Shown here: piece by piece, positions 1-5,877 of the stretch | How positions within the stretch are numbered: the first letter of the stretch is position 1 | Layout of the letters: each line of letters begins with the position of its first letter | Assembly: GCA_020433785.1 (NCBI GenBank) | Contig: JAGRCC010001006.1 | Location: 1-7,148, forward strand | DNA: 7,148 nt | Source: Anaerolineae bacterium | GTDB taxonomy: Bacteria; Chloroflexota; Anaerolineae; 4572-78; J111 | Reading direction: 5' to 3' | Position numbers and translations under genes: made by a program | Notes under the pieces: model-generated | Told to the model about the DNA's origin: nothing | Database searches by the model: none | The model's input: only the letters and a program-made list of their open reading frames with translations

Positions 1-1288
1 ACGGATCGCCGGCGTTATCTAACCCATTCCAAATAATCGTACTGGTACCCGTCAAATGAACGTCTTGCAAAACGCGATTGAGCGGATTATCTGGGGAGAA
101 GTCAACCCCATCTCGACTAATAATTAATTCAAAAATCCCCTGGCTGGTACTGGTAAATGTAAAAGTGCCACCGCCGCCGACAAACGTATCATTGTCGCCC
201 AGTTGGCCTTCAAATTGAACAGAAATAACTTGGGGAAAGATGGGTTCGGTCGGAAAGTTGTTAGCCAGCGTGGCCTCTTGGCTGGGCGAATTAAAAAAAA
301 TCAGGTGAGACGGTGGAGCCAAGCTAACACCCCCCAGCAAGACATTAAGTTGGTTTTGTTCTTGAGGGGGAATAGAGGGATCAGCCACTACATCGTGAAA
401 AAGTGGGGTTCCGTCGCTATCGAGAAAGCCGATGTCATTAGCGTAAACAATAAAGCCGTTGGCATCGATACCACGCATATCGGTCTGATAAATATAGCCG
501 TCGTCCGTCAAAACAAAATATTTAGAACTGGAAGGCCTGGGCCAATCGCCCGTAAAGCGCGTAAGATAGTCAACAAATAGCCGGCCCGTAATATCCGTGG
601 TCGAGGTCAAATCGGATCGAATGGTGACATCCCAGACCGCCACACTAGTACCCTGTTGCTCGTCAAAATTGGCCGAACTGCTCAAATCAATTTCGCCGGT
701 GGGGGCGATTTCAGCGTCCGAGTTGTCACCTTCAGGTCCCAAAAATACAACATAGTAGATGCCGCTGGTAGGCGCCGTATAAAAACAGGGTATATAGCCA
801 TTCGCTACATCATTTCCCGGGGTGGCTGTGGCCGGATCGACGATGGTATCAGGGCCGGCTAATTCCATATCCCGGCTGGTCATTCGACCTTGTAGGGCGT
901 TGCCGGTATCGGTCCTTTGCCCATTGCAGCTAAAATCGGGTGTATCGGGAATGGTTTCATCACCGATGATGCCAGTGACTCGATTGGGATTATAGACCCG
1001 GATATCGCCTTGCTGGACGCCAACGGCGCTAGAGCCTAATAAGATGACTTCTCCGGCTGCGGCGTAGGTCTGAAAAAGGGATCGCCGCCGCAGAAAGCTT
1101 CCATAAAAACTGTTACGCCACTCAATATTAGCTCGATTTCCGCTGGAACCGGCCGGATATAAATCGCGACTCCCTTCGGCACCGGCCGATCCGGTACGCG
1201 CCAAAGAAGCCACAGCCAATGTGCCCAGACAAATAAGCAGGGGAAGCCATCCCCATTTGCCCTGGGCAATGGTTATCGATCGCCGCAT
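1..1288 (-). CDS. Secreted cell-surface protein, 3' end beyond window (partial)
   Basis: The minus-strand frame is open from an ATG at 1288 to the left edge, giving about 429 codons with no stop, so the C-terminus is missing. Residues 1-37 form a clear signal peptide: MRR, then a hydrophobic core WLPLLICLGTLAVASLA, then an AGA site before EG. The mature part is rich in Ser, Thr, Gly and Asp and poor in Cys. Features include IEWRNSFYG (about residue 48), GEVILLGSSAVG, a segment around 245-285 containing DGYIYQTDMRGIDANGF, and near the edge ISRDGVDFSP followed by IIWNGLDNAGDP. The last motif resembles the W-[DN]-G-x-D-x-x-G turn of FlgD-like or adhesin Ig folds. From memory, this N-terminal layout occurs in large bacterial surface proteins that continue into repeated Ig-like or DUF11 domains. 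That is recollection, not a search result. An adjacent ATG at 1291 is the other possible start. The gene lies 97 bp downstream of the antiporter on the same strand. Surface location is well supported; function is unknown. Confidence 0.85.
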   Translation of the reverse strand, partial: MRRSITIAQGKWGWLPLLICLGTLAVASLARTGSAGAEGSRDLYPAGSSGNRANIEWRNSFYGSFLRRRSLFQTYAAAGEVILLGSSAVGVQQGDIRVYNPNRVTGIIGDETIPDTPDFSCNGQRTDTGNALQGRMTSRDMELAGPDTIVDPATATPGNDVANGYIPCFYTAPTSGIYYVVFLGPEGDNSDAEIAPTGEIDLSSSANFDEQQGTSVAVWDVTIRSDLTSTTDITGRLFVDYLTRFTGDWPRPSSSKYFVLTDDGYIYQTDMRGIDANGFIVYANDIGFLDSDGTPLFHDVVADPSIPPQEQNQLNVLLGGVSLAPPSHLIFFNSPSQEATLANNFPTEPIFPQVISVQFEGQLGDNDTFVGGGGTFTFTSTSQGIFELIISRDGVDFSPDNPLNRVLQDVHLTGTSTIIWNGLDNAGDP

Positions 1289-1294
1289 CATCAA

Positions 1295-1300
1295 CCTCCC
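1295..1300 (-). promoter_or_regulatory. Shine-Dalgarno site of the surface-protein gene
   Basis: The minus strand reads GGGAGG here, followed by TTG and then ATGATG. The spacing is 3 nt to the first ATG (1291) and 6 nt to the second (1288). The 6-nt spacing favours 1288 as the start. The strong site directly before a signal peptide is the best evidence that this long open frame is a real gene. Confidence 0.75.
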
Positions 1301-1385
1301 AGTATTTGATGACGATTGAATTCTATAAGTTGTTGGAGTGAATCAGTAATCTCGACCTAGACTGATATCATTGTACAGGAAATTT

Positions 1386-2498
1386 TTATATTTTACTAGT
1401 AGGGACGTTAATGTCAATCCTCTGACGCCAGGCCCAAATAACGGAAACGATCAACGTAACGGTGGTTAGCGGCATAACAAACGCCATCATCGCCAAATTA
1501 AAAGCAGGCAGAATAGATTGGTGAGTATTGCTAAGGATAAGGTACGAGACGTAAGCCAGGTAGTAACCCAAAAAGAGCGCCCCTTCCCATCGAGCAATGA
1601 TATTGCCGGTGAAAAAGACAGGTAAACAAGCAAAAGCGACAGCAATCATCACCGGAATATCAAAGCGTAAGGCCGCCGGCGATACACCAATGCCTTCCGG
1701 AGCAACTGCCCCGGAAAGGCCCAATACAATTAAAATATTAAAAATATTACTGCCGACAATATTGCCGACGGCAATATCTCGTTCACCACGCAGACTGGCT
1801 ACCACTGAAGTGGCCATTTCCGGCAGTGATGTGCCAATTGCCACAATCGTCAAGCCAATGATTAATTCACTGACGCCAAAATGATTAGCTAACGCCACCG
1901 CTCCATTAACTAACCAATTAGCTCCCACAATAAGCAGCACTATCCCCCCGGCGATCAAGCCTAGCTGCCACAGAACTTGTTTGGCTCCCACCGGACTGGG
2001 TTCGATGGTAGGATCGATAGGTTGTTCTTTTTTCCGGGCCGCCGTTTCCCGGCGGCTTTGCCAGATCGTCAAAACCGTGTAGACGACGCCGCCCATAAAA
2101 AAGAGCAGGCCATCGACCCGCCCAATACGGCCATCTAATCCCAACAGCAGGACCAAAGCCGATAAGCCGATCATCAACGGTACCTCGAGGCGGACCAATT
2201 GGAGTGAAACCATCAGCGGCGCAATTATGGCCGATATGCCCAAAATTAACAGAACATTGGCGATGTTACTGCCAACCACGTTGCCTAAGGCAATATCAGC
2301 TGCTCCGGCAAAGCTCGATTGGACGCTAACGGCCAGTTCCGGGGCACTGGTGCCATAGGCGACTACCGTCAAGCCAACCACCAGCGGCGAAATCCCGGCG
2401 GCCAAAGCCAGCTTTGAAGCGCCCCGCACCAGCAGTTCAGCGCCGTAAACAAGTAATACAAAACCTGCAACGAAAAACGTAAGGGTAACTAGGCTCAT
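1386..2498 (-). CDS. CaCA-family calcium/sodium (cation) antiporter, YrbG-like
   Basis: This is a polytopic inner-membrane exchanger of the Ca2+/cation antiporter superfamily, expected to expel Ca2+ in exchange for Na+ or H+. Both signature alpha repeats are intact. Repeat 1 (residues 43-81) has GLTVVAYGTSAPELAVSV with E54, then GNVVGSNIAN. Repeat 2 (215-254) has GLTIVAIGTSLPEMATSV with E227, then GNIVGSNIFN. The paired acidic residues are the ion-binding glutamates known in the family. The two halves are joined by a hydrophilic loop at about 147-176 (SRRETAARKKE), as expected for inverted 5-helix halves. Residues 334-356 form an additional hydrophobic helix beyond the core of about 325 residues, and the protein ends in a short polar tail. 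A TTG at 2504 is also in frame, but the GAGAGA site spaces better to the ATG at 2498. The gene lies 200 bp downstream of mscS-like on the same strand and probably has its own promoter. The family is certain; the exact ions are not. Confidence 0.95.
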   Translation of the reverse strand: MSLVTLTFFVAGFVLLVYGAELLVRGASKLALAAGISPLVVGLTVVAYGTSAPELAVSVQSSFAGAADIALGNVVGSNIANVLLILGISAIIAPLMVSLQLVRLEVPLMIGLSALVLLLGLDGRIGRVDGLLFFMGGVVYTVLTIWQSRRETAARKKEQPIDPTIEPSPVGAKQVLWQLGLIAGGIVLLIVGANWLVNGAVALANHFGVSELIIGLTIVAIGTSLPEMATSVVASLRGERDIAVGNIVGSNIFNILIVLGLSGAVAPEGIGVSPAALRFDIPVMIAVAFACLPVFFTGNIIARWEGALFLGYYLAYVSYLILSNTHQSILPAFNLAMMAFVMPLTTVTLIVSVIWAWRQRIDINVPTSKI

Positions 2499-2504
2499 TT
2501 TCAA

Positions 2505-2510
2505 TCTCTC
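2505..2510 (-). promoter_or_regulatory. Shine-Dalgarno site deciding the antiporter start
   Basis: The minus strand reads GAGAGA, then TTGAAA, then ATG. The purine run lies 6 nt before the ATG at 2498 and directly abuts the TTG at 2504. This favours a 370-residue protein over a 372-residue one. Confidence 0.5.
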
Positions 2511-2583
2511 TTTTGGGAAATCGATACAGGTAAATTTTTGTGTTGCTTTTAAGGTTTAATTGTTAGTAGACAGTAATAACGCC

Positions 2584-2589
2584 ATTATA
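2584..2589 (-). promoter_or_regulatory. Candidate -10 box for the antiporter gene
   Basis: The minus strand carries a perfect TATAAT inside an AT-rich 200-bp gap between the mscS-like stop and the antiporter start. It would place transcription start near 2577 and give a leader of about 80 nt. No good -35 hexamer is present at 16-18 bp, so the call rests on the -10 match and the location. Confidence 0.35.
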
Positions 2590-2702
2590 AAGTTAAATTG
2601 TCTTAAATCAGTAATAAATTTGTATAAATTTTGTTAGAAATCAAAAATAGGTGGATTTTCATAGGGTATTGATTATCCGTCAAACGGCAGCTGCTTGATC
2701 CG

Positions 2703-3659
2703 TTAAATGGGTTGGTCTGAGTCTAAGAGACACTCAAATTTAGCCATAAATAACCTTGACCATTGGTTATTAGAATGAAACTGTCTAAATTTCAACTTTA
2801 TTATTATGATTTGAGGGGGGGTAGTTTTTTCTGCGGACTGCATGTAAAGCGTTCGAATAGGATAGGGAATATTGATGCCCTCGCGTTCAAAAGCCACTTT
2901 AATCCCTTTGATCACGCCATCAATCGAGTCGAAGTAACCAACTTCTTCCATTTTGACCCAAAAGTAGATGGAGGCATTGATTGAACTATCGCCAAATTCA
3001 TTAAATACCACAAAGGGGGCCGGTTCGTCCAGGATGCCGGGCAAACGGTTAACTACCTCAAGCAGAATATTGGTGGCTTTGTCTAAGTCAGTGTCGTAAC
3101 CAACCCCAACATCGACTTTGATCCGCCGCTGGGACACTCTGGAAAAGTTGGTGATCGGATTGCTGTAGATTTGAGCATTGGGGATGATGACCAACAACCC
3201 ATCGAACGTCCGGATGGTGGTGGATCGAATCTCGATGTTGTTCACGGTGCCGCTATATCCACCCGCTTCTACGGCATCGCCAATGCTGAAGGGCTGTTGA
3301 ATTAGCAGCAAAATACCGGCTACAAAATTTTCAGCGATATCTTTCAGGGCGAACCCCACGGTAAATCCCACAATCCCCAACCCCGCGACAAAGCCGGTAA
3401 CGTTAAAATCGACCGCCGATAAGGCCCAAATAGTCCCCAGCACAATAATGGAAATTTGAGTGATTCTAGACAGTAGCAGCGACACCTCCGAGTCGACTCG
3501 GCGTTTCTGGGTGTAACTTTGAACGTAGTTGTAGCCCATTTTAGCGACCCACAACGTAGCCAACAAAATGATCACGGCGATGATAAGTTTAGGTATAAAT
3601 ACCATAATGTTACGAACAATTGTTTCTATGGGGGTTAGATCTTGAAATAACGTTTCCAC
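2703..3659 (-). CDS. MscS-family small-conductance mechanosensitive channel
   Basis: The product is an inner-membrane channel that opens under membrane tension and releases solutes in hypo-osmotic shock. Helices lie at about residues 18-40 and 64-82. The pore-lining TM3 region follows at about 88-122, with the Gly/Ala-rich pattern VAGLGIVGFTVGFALKDIAENF. Next comes the beta domain with QQPFSIGDAV (121-130) and IPNAQIYSNPITNFSR (159-174). The alpha/beta cytosolic domain ends near YPIRTLYM (266-273), where the family core normally stops. The start is GTG at 3659, with AGGA 7 nt upstream. Residues 281-318 are odd: they follow a run of seven C on the coding strand, are AT-rich and unlike MscS tails, and contain a DNA inverted repeat. 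Loss of one C would end the protein five codons after ACT279 (TPLKS, then stop). The tail may therefore be read-through of a frameshift or sequencing error. The upstream membrane-protein gene ends 51 bp before and may be co-transcribed. Confidence 0.93.
   Translation of the reverse strand: METLFQDLTPIETIVRNIMVFIPKLIIAVIILLATLWVAKMGYNYVQSYTQKRRVDSEVSLLLSRITQISIIVLGTIWALSAVDFNVTGFVAGLGIVGFTVGFALKDIAENFVAGILLLIQQPFSIGDAVEAGGYSGTVNNIEIRSTTIRTFDGLLVIIPNAQIYSNPITNFSRVSQRRIKVDVGVGYDTDLDKATNILLEVVNRLPGILDEPAPFVVFNEFGDSSINASIYFWVKMEEVGYFDSIDGVIKGIKVAFEREGINIPYPIRTLYMQSAEKTTPPQIIIIKLKFRQFHSNNQWSRLFMAKFECLLDSDQPI
2736..2792. repeat. Nested AT-rich inverted repeat in the 3' tail of the mscS-like gene
   Basis: The outer arms are AAATTTAG (2736-2743) and CTAAATTT (2785-2792). 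The inner arms are AATAACC (2749-2755) and GGTTATT (2765-2771), around a 9-nt loop. All pairs are perfect within each arm. No clean U-tract follows on the minus strand, so it is not a textbook terminator, but it could be a 3' structure if the channel gene really ends near 2805. Confidence 0.5.
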
Positions 3660-3666
3660 TATATTA

Positions 3667-3670
3667 TCCT
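3667..3670 (-). promoter_or_regulatory. Shine-Dalgarno site supporting the GTG start of the mscS-like gene
   Basis: The minus strand reads AGGA, 7 nt before the GTG at 3659. No ATG gives a comparable start ahead of the first helix, so the GTG is preferred. Confidence 0.6.
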
Positions 3671-3710
3671 AACTCATGGTTGTTAAAGGACTTGTATTAC
3701 CGATATTCTA

Positions 3711-4316
3711 CTAAGTTTCTTCGTCATAAAATAATTTGGCTTTGAGTTTGTCTTCATCTTCAAGGTTGCCGCCCAGTGCTGCGCCAAGTACGCCCAACGT
3801 GGCCATAAATGCGGCGTGTTGGGCCAGCATTGAGGTAGTGGGCGCTAATCCCAGCCAATTTGTGGCCACTCGCTCCGGCACTAAGAAGACCGCCAAAAAT
3901 GAGATGATGAATAAGACGGCCCAAATACTGATCATACCCAACAACAGGGTTAGGAACAAAACAATTCGGGTACGGGTTAGCTGCTCGCGCCAGCCCGCCT
4001 CGCGAGCGATCTGGTTGAGATTTTGCCCAAAAAACAGGAGCACGGCCGCGATCAAAATTGAGGCCAGTGTCCCGATGCCTGCGGTAATCAGAGGTAAGTT
4101 GGTGCCGATTTCCCAGGCCTCTGCGCCCAACGCGGAAGAAGGGACGCCAATGGTAAAAATGCGTTCCATAGATGTCAACTCGTGCGGTATATCTATCTTA
4201 CCATCTTCCCCACGTTTTGCCGACACCAAGGCAGATAAATTTCCAGGTCGGTTTGAGTGATTTTGGATATAGCGATATTGCCCGGTTGGGCGAATTTTGG
4301 CCATCCATTTGAGCAT
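3711..4316 (-). CDS. Uncharacterised three-helix membrane protein upstream of mscS-like
   Basis: I do not recognise a named family. Three hydrophobic segments are clear: about residues 74-97 (starting PLITAGIGTL), 117-146 (RIVLFLTLLLGMISIWAV) and 163-184. Between the first two lies a charged loop (GQNLNQIAREAGWREQLTRTR). The protein ends in an acidic/basic tail starting with the glycine-rich GVLGAALGGNLEDEDKL and finishing FYDEET. The 201-codon frame opens at ATG 4316 without a visible ribosome site. An in-frame stop lies 9 nt before that ATG, so the frame cannot extend further. The first 49 residues are polar and low in predicted structure. The ATG at 4169 (residue 50, MERIFTIGVPSS) would give a compact 152-residue membrane protein and may be the true start. 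The gene sits 51 bp upstream of the channel gene on the same strand, which suggests co-transcription. A role in envelope or osmotic function is inference from that context only. The overlapping plus-strand frame is a low-complexity shadow. Confidence 0.7.
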   Translation of the reverse strand: MLKWMAKIRPTGQYRYIQNHSNRPGNLSALVSAKRGEDGKIDIPHELTSMERIFTIGVPSSALGAEAWEIGTNLPLITAGIGTLASILIAAVLLFFGQNLNQIAREAGWREQLTRTRIVLFLTLLLGMISIWAVLFIISFLAVFLVPERVATNWLGLAPTTSMLAQHAAFMATLGVLGAALGGNLEDEDKLKAKLFYDEET

Positions 4317-4533
4317 GGATACCAGTTATTCTTGATCAGATGGACTACCCAAAAATAGCTCCTTTTCGTACTAATAACCGCTCAACCTGGTATGGCCTGG
4401 GCCGTCATCACTGTAATATACTAAAAGGAACATCAAAAGAATATTTTACAATGAGGTGATTGGCCTTTGTGGTTCTTTAGTTGAGCGCAAGCGCCATCAT
4501 CTATGCGGAGATTGAGACTGAAAGGAGAACAAA
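4317..4533. promoter_or_regulatory. Divergent intergenic region with a shared AT box
   Basis: This gap separates the minus-strand membrane-protein/mscS pair from the plus-strand stress operon, so it must hold promoters for both directions. The box at 4415-4422 reads AATATACT. It offers TATACT on the plus strand (4417-4422) and TATATT on the minus strand (4415-4420), which would give leaders of about 105 and 90 nt. A second plus-strand candidate, TACAAT, lies at 4447-4452. None has a good -35 hexamer, so exact start points are uncertain. A short GCGC-AA-GCGC palindrome lies at 4485-4494. No coding frame here looks real; a minus-strand frame at 4433-4633 only overlaps the stress gene. Confidence 0.4.
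4326..4366 (-). other. Strong ribosome site with an 8-codon leader frame
   Basis: On the minus strand AAAAGGAG (4359-4366) is followed after 6 nt by TTG (4352), seven more sense codons and TAA (4326-4328). The stop lies 9 nt before the ATG at 4316 and is in the same frame. This is the best ribosome-binding sequence near the membrane-protein gene, yet it does not serve the annotated start. It could be a leader peptide with translational coupling, or chance. Confidence 0.3.
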
Positions 4534-4998
4534 ATGAGTTTGTTGGGCAAATTACTGAGTAATCGAAAAACTGTAGTAGGGATATTTGATGAAGACGCCA
4601 ATGTTGAGCAGGCCATTGAGGGGTTACAAGCACTTGGCTACGGTCTGAAGTCGGATGATATCTCGATCATCGATCAGCACCAACTTGACCCAGAGGTTCC
4701 GGAAAATTTCGGGGTAGGGATCCAGCCTATCTCTACAGGTGGACAAGTTTATCCGGCCGCAGTTCCGACCGTACAGGCCCAGCCAGAGAGTGGCAATTAT
4801 GAACCGACTTTACATACCGTCAGGCGCCTCGAAGAAACCCTAGTCGATGCCGGAGTAGGGGATGAGGAAGCCGACTTTTTCGCTCAGCGTGTCATTCACG
4901 GAGCAAAACTAGTCGTGGTTCAAGTAAAGCCGGATGATGTTCCGGCGGTTGAGCAGATTTTTGAAGAAGCCGGTCAAGCCCAAGTAAAAACGGCCTGA
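4534..4998 (+). CDS. General stress protein, YflT/GsP17M-like domain
   Basis: This is a small soluble cytoplasmic protein of the heat-induced/general stress YflT type. The biochemical role of the family is not settled. The N-terminal half has the typical strand-helix-strand KTVVGIFDEDANVEQAIEGL followed by LGYGLKSDDISIID (residues 12-47). The C-terminal half has a helical VRRLEETLVDAGVGDEEADFF segment (residues 96-116), then GAKLVVVQV (123-131) and a helix AVEQIFEEAG (138-147). The spacer at about 50-92 is Pro/Gln/Gly-rich and probably flexible. The matching beta-alpha-beta halves suggest a duplicated or swapped alpha/beta fold. The start is secure: AAAGGAG lies 6 nt before the ATG. The gene is first in an operon with the PRC-barrel gene 12 bp downstream. 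These two families are often linked to stress responses, but regulation is not visible beyond the divergent promoter region. No hydrophobic segment is present, apart from a weakly apolar N-terminus. Confidence 0.85.
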   Translation: MSLLGKLLSNRKTVVGIFDEDANVEQAIEGLQALGYGLKSDDISIIDQHQLDPEVPENFGVGIQPISTGGQVYPAAVPTVQAQPESGNYEPTLHTVRRLEETLVDAGVGDEEADFFAQRVIHGAKLVVVQVKPDDVPAVEQIFEEAGQAQVKTA

Positions 4999-5010
4999 AA
5001 GGAAAATACG

Positions 5011-5745
5011 ATGTTTAGAACGATTCATCATATGCTGGGATATACCGTCCAAGCTGCCGACGGCAAAGCGGGGCACATTGACGATGTCTATTTTGACGAG
5101 CGAAATTGGTTAGTCACCTATTTGGTGGTTGATACCGGTAATTTGCTGCCGGGCCGAAAAGTGTTGATTTCGCCTAATCACGTTAAAAGAATCGACGATG
5201 ACGTTCAGTCATTAGTCATAGCCCTTGATCTTGAAGCCATCGAACATAGCCCTGATATTAATTCGGACCCGCCGGTCGAGCGTTTGGAAAAAGATTTAGA
5301 CGATAGCCAGGTGGACTCGCTGCCGATTTCTCGATTAGGGGGTGGACTATTTCAAGAACAAACCATTGGTATGGACCCTGATTCGATGATTGAAATGATG
5401 AGAGCGAAAGAAAGGCAGAACGAGGCCGAATTAATTGAACAGCGGCCCTCTCACTTACGCAGCGCTAAAGATATCATCGGCGCTTATTTGCAGGCGACCG
5501 ACGGCGATCTCGGCCATATCGAAGACTTAATTGTCGATGAAAAATTGTGGGCCATCCATCAGCTTGTCGTCGATACCCGCAATTGGCTGCCCGGCAAAAA
5601 AGTGCAATTAGAGGCCCGCTGGATTGAATCGATCGATTGGGCTGATAACAAAGTGTATGTCTCTATGTCTAAGGCTGCTATTAAAAATAAACCCGAATAT
5701 CACCAGACCGATCCGGTTGATTATCCGGCTAAAACCTTATCTTGA
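5011..5745 (+). CDS. Tandem PRC-barrel domain protein
   Basis: The protein contains two PRC-barrel domains, small beta-barrels known from photosynthetic reaction-centre H subunits and from RimM, which generally mediate protein or RNA contacts. Domain 1 (about residues 8-76) has LGYTVQAADGKAGHIDDVYF and VVDTGNLLPGRKVLISP. Domain 2 (about 155-224) has IGAYLQATDGDLGHIEDLIV and VVDTRNWLPGKKVQL. The two copies share D-G-x-x-G-H-I-[DE]-D and VVDTxNxLPG[RK]KV, so the gene arose by internal duplication. They are joined by an acidic, helical linker at about 85-150, including SMIEMMRAKERQNEAELIEQ. No signal peptide or membrane helix is present, so it is probably cytoplasmic. AAAGGA lies 7 nt before the ATG. 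It is the second gene of the stress operon, 12 bp after the YflT-like gene, and is followed by the hairpin at 5771-5805. Such free-standing PRC proteins are commonly stress-linked; the partner here is unknown. Confidence 0.88.
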   Translation: MFRTIHHMLGYTVQAADGKAGHIDDVYFDERNWLVTYLVVDTGNLLPGRKVLISPNHVKRIDDDVQSLVIALDLEAIEHSPDINSDPPVERLEKDLDDSQVDSLPISRLGGGLFQEQTIGMDPDSMIEMMRAKERQNEAELIEQRPSHLRSAKDIIGAYLQATDGDLGHIEDLIVDEKLWAIHQLVVDTRNWLPGKKVQLEARWIESIDWADNKVYVSMSKAAIKNKPEYHQTDPVDYPAKTLS

Positions 5746-5770
5746 TGACAGGTCTAGTGTTTCCGGACAA

Positions 5771-5805
5771 AAAAAGGCGAGAAAATTTTCTCGCCTTTTC
5801 GTTTT
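5771..5805. terminator. Bidirectional intrinsic terminator between convergent genes
   Basis: A perfect 28-bp palindrome spans 5772-5799, with GC core GGCGAG/CTCGCC flanked by A/T arms and an AATT tip. On the plus strand the stem ends in TTTT, then CG, then TTTTT (end of the PRC-barrel operon). On the minus strand it runs into a pure T run (the A run at 5769-5775), which serves the Fe-S gene ending at 5878. Its position 26 bp after one stop and about 75 bp after the other fits a shared terminator. Confidence 0.92.
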
Positions 5806-5823
5806 TAAATTACGAGTTACAAA

Positions 5824-5834
5824 GTGACTGTCAC
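5824..5834. repeat. Short inverted repeat GTGAC-T-GTCAC
   Basis: This is a perfect 5-bp inverted repeat around one base, in the 132-bp gap between the convergent genes. It lies outside the terminator stem. It could be an operator half-site pair or the end of a dispersed repeat, but a repeat this short can arise by chance. Confidence 0.25.
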
Positions 5835-5877
5835 CTGGTTCGATACACCCACCTGCATAAGTAGCCCTGTTGCGCCG

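Noticed and set aside
203..862. Plus-strand frames at 203-580 and 656-862
   Set aside because: They are antisense to the long open surface-protein frame, lack convincing ribosome sites and have basic, low-information translations.
1036..1269. Minus-strand 77-codon frame
   Set aside because: It is out of frame with the signal-peptide gene that covers the same bases, and it has no ribosome site or recognisable motif.
1759..1777. Inverted repeat ATATTGCC-GAC-GGCAATAT inside the antiporter gene
   Set aside because: It arises from the codons of the conserved D-I-A-V-G-N-I motif of the second alpha repeat, so protein constraint explains it.
2677..2694. Small hairpin CCGT-CAA-ACGG and palindrome GCAGCTGC just after the mscS-like stop
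   Set aside because: The stem is only 4 bp and no T run follows on the minus strand, so it is not a supportable terminator.
4178..4183. Minus-strand TTGACA, a perfect -35 hexamer
   Set aside because: It lies within the membrane-protein frame, and the matching -10 position (TACCAT) is a poor match, so chance is likely.
3736..4260. Plus-strand 174-codon frame
   Set aside because: It is the complement of the membrane-protein gene, with a Ser/Ala/Arg-rich translation typical of a shadow.
5837..5856. TTCGATA sequence resembling a tRNA T-loop
   Set aside because: The flanking bases cannot form the T-stem, and no acceptor or anticodon arm is present.
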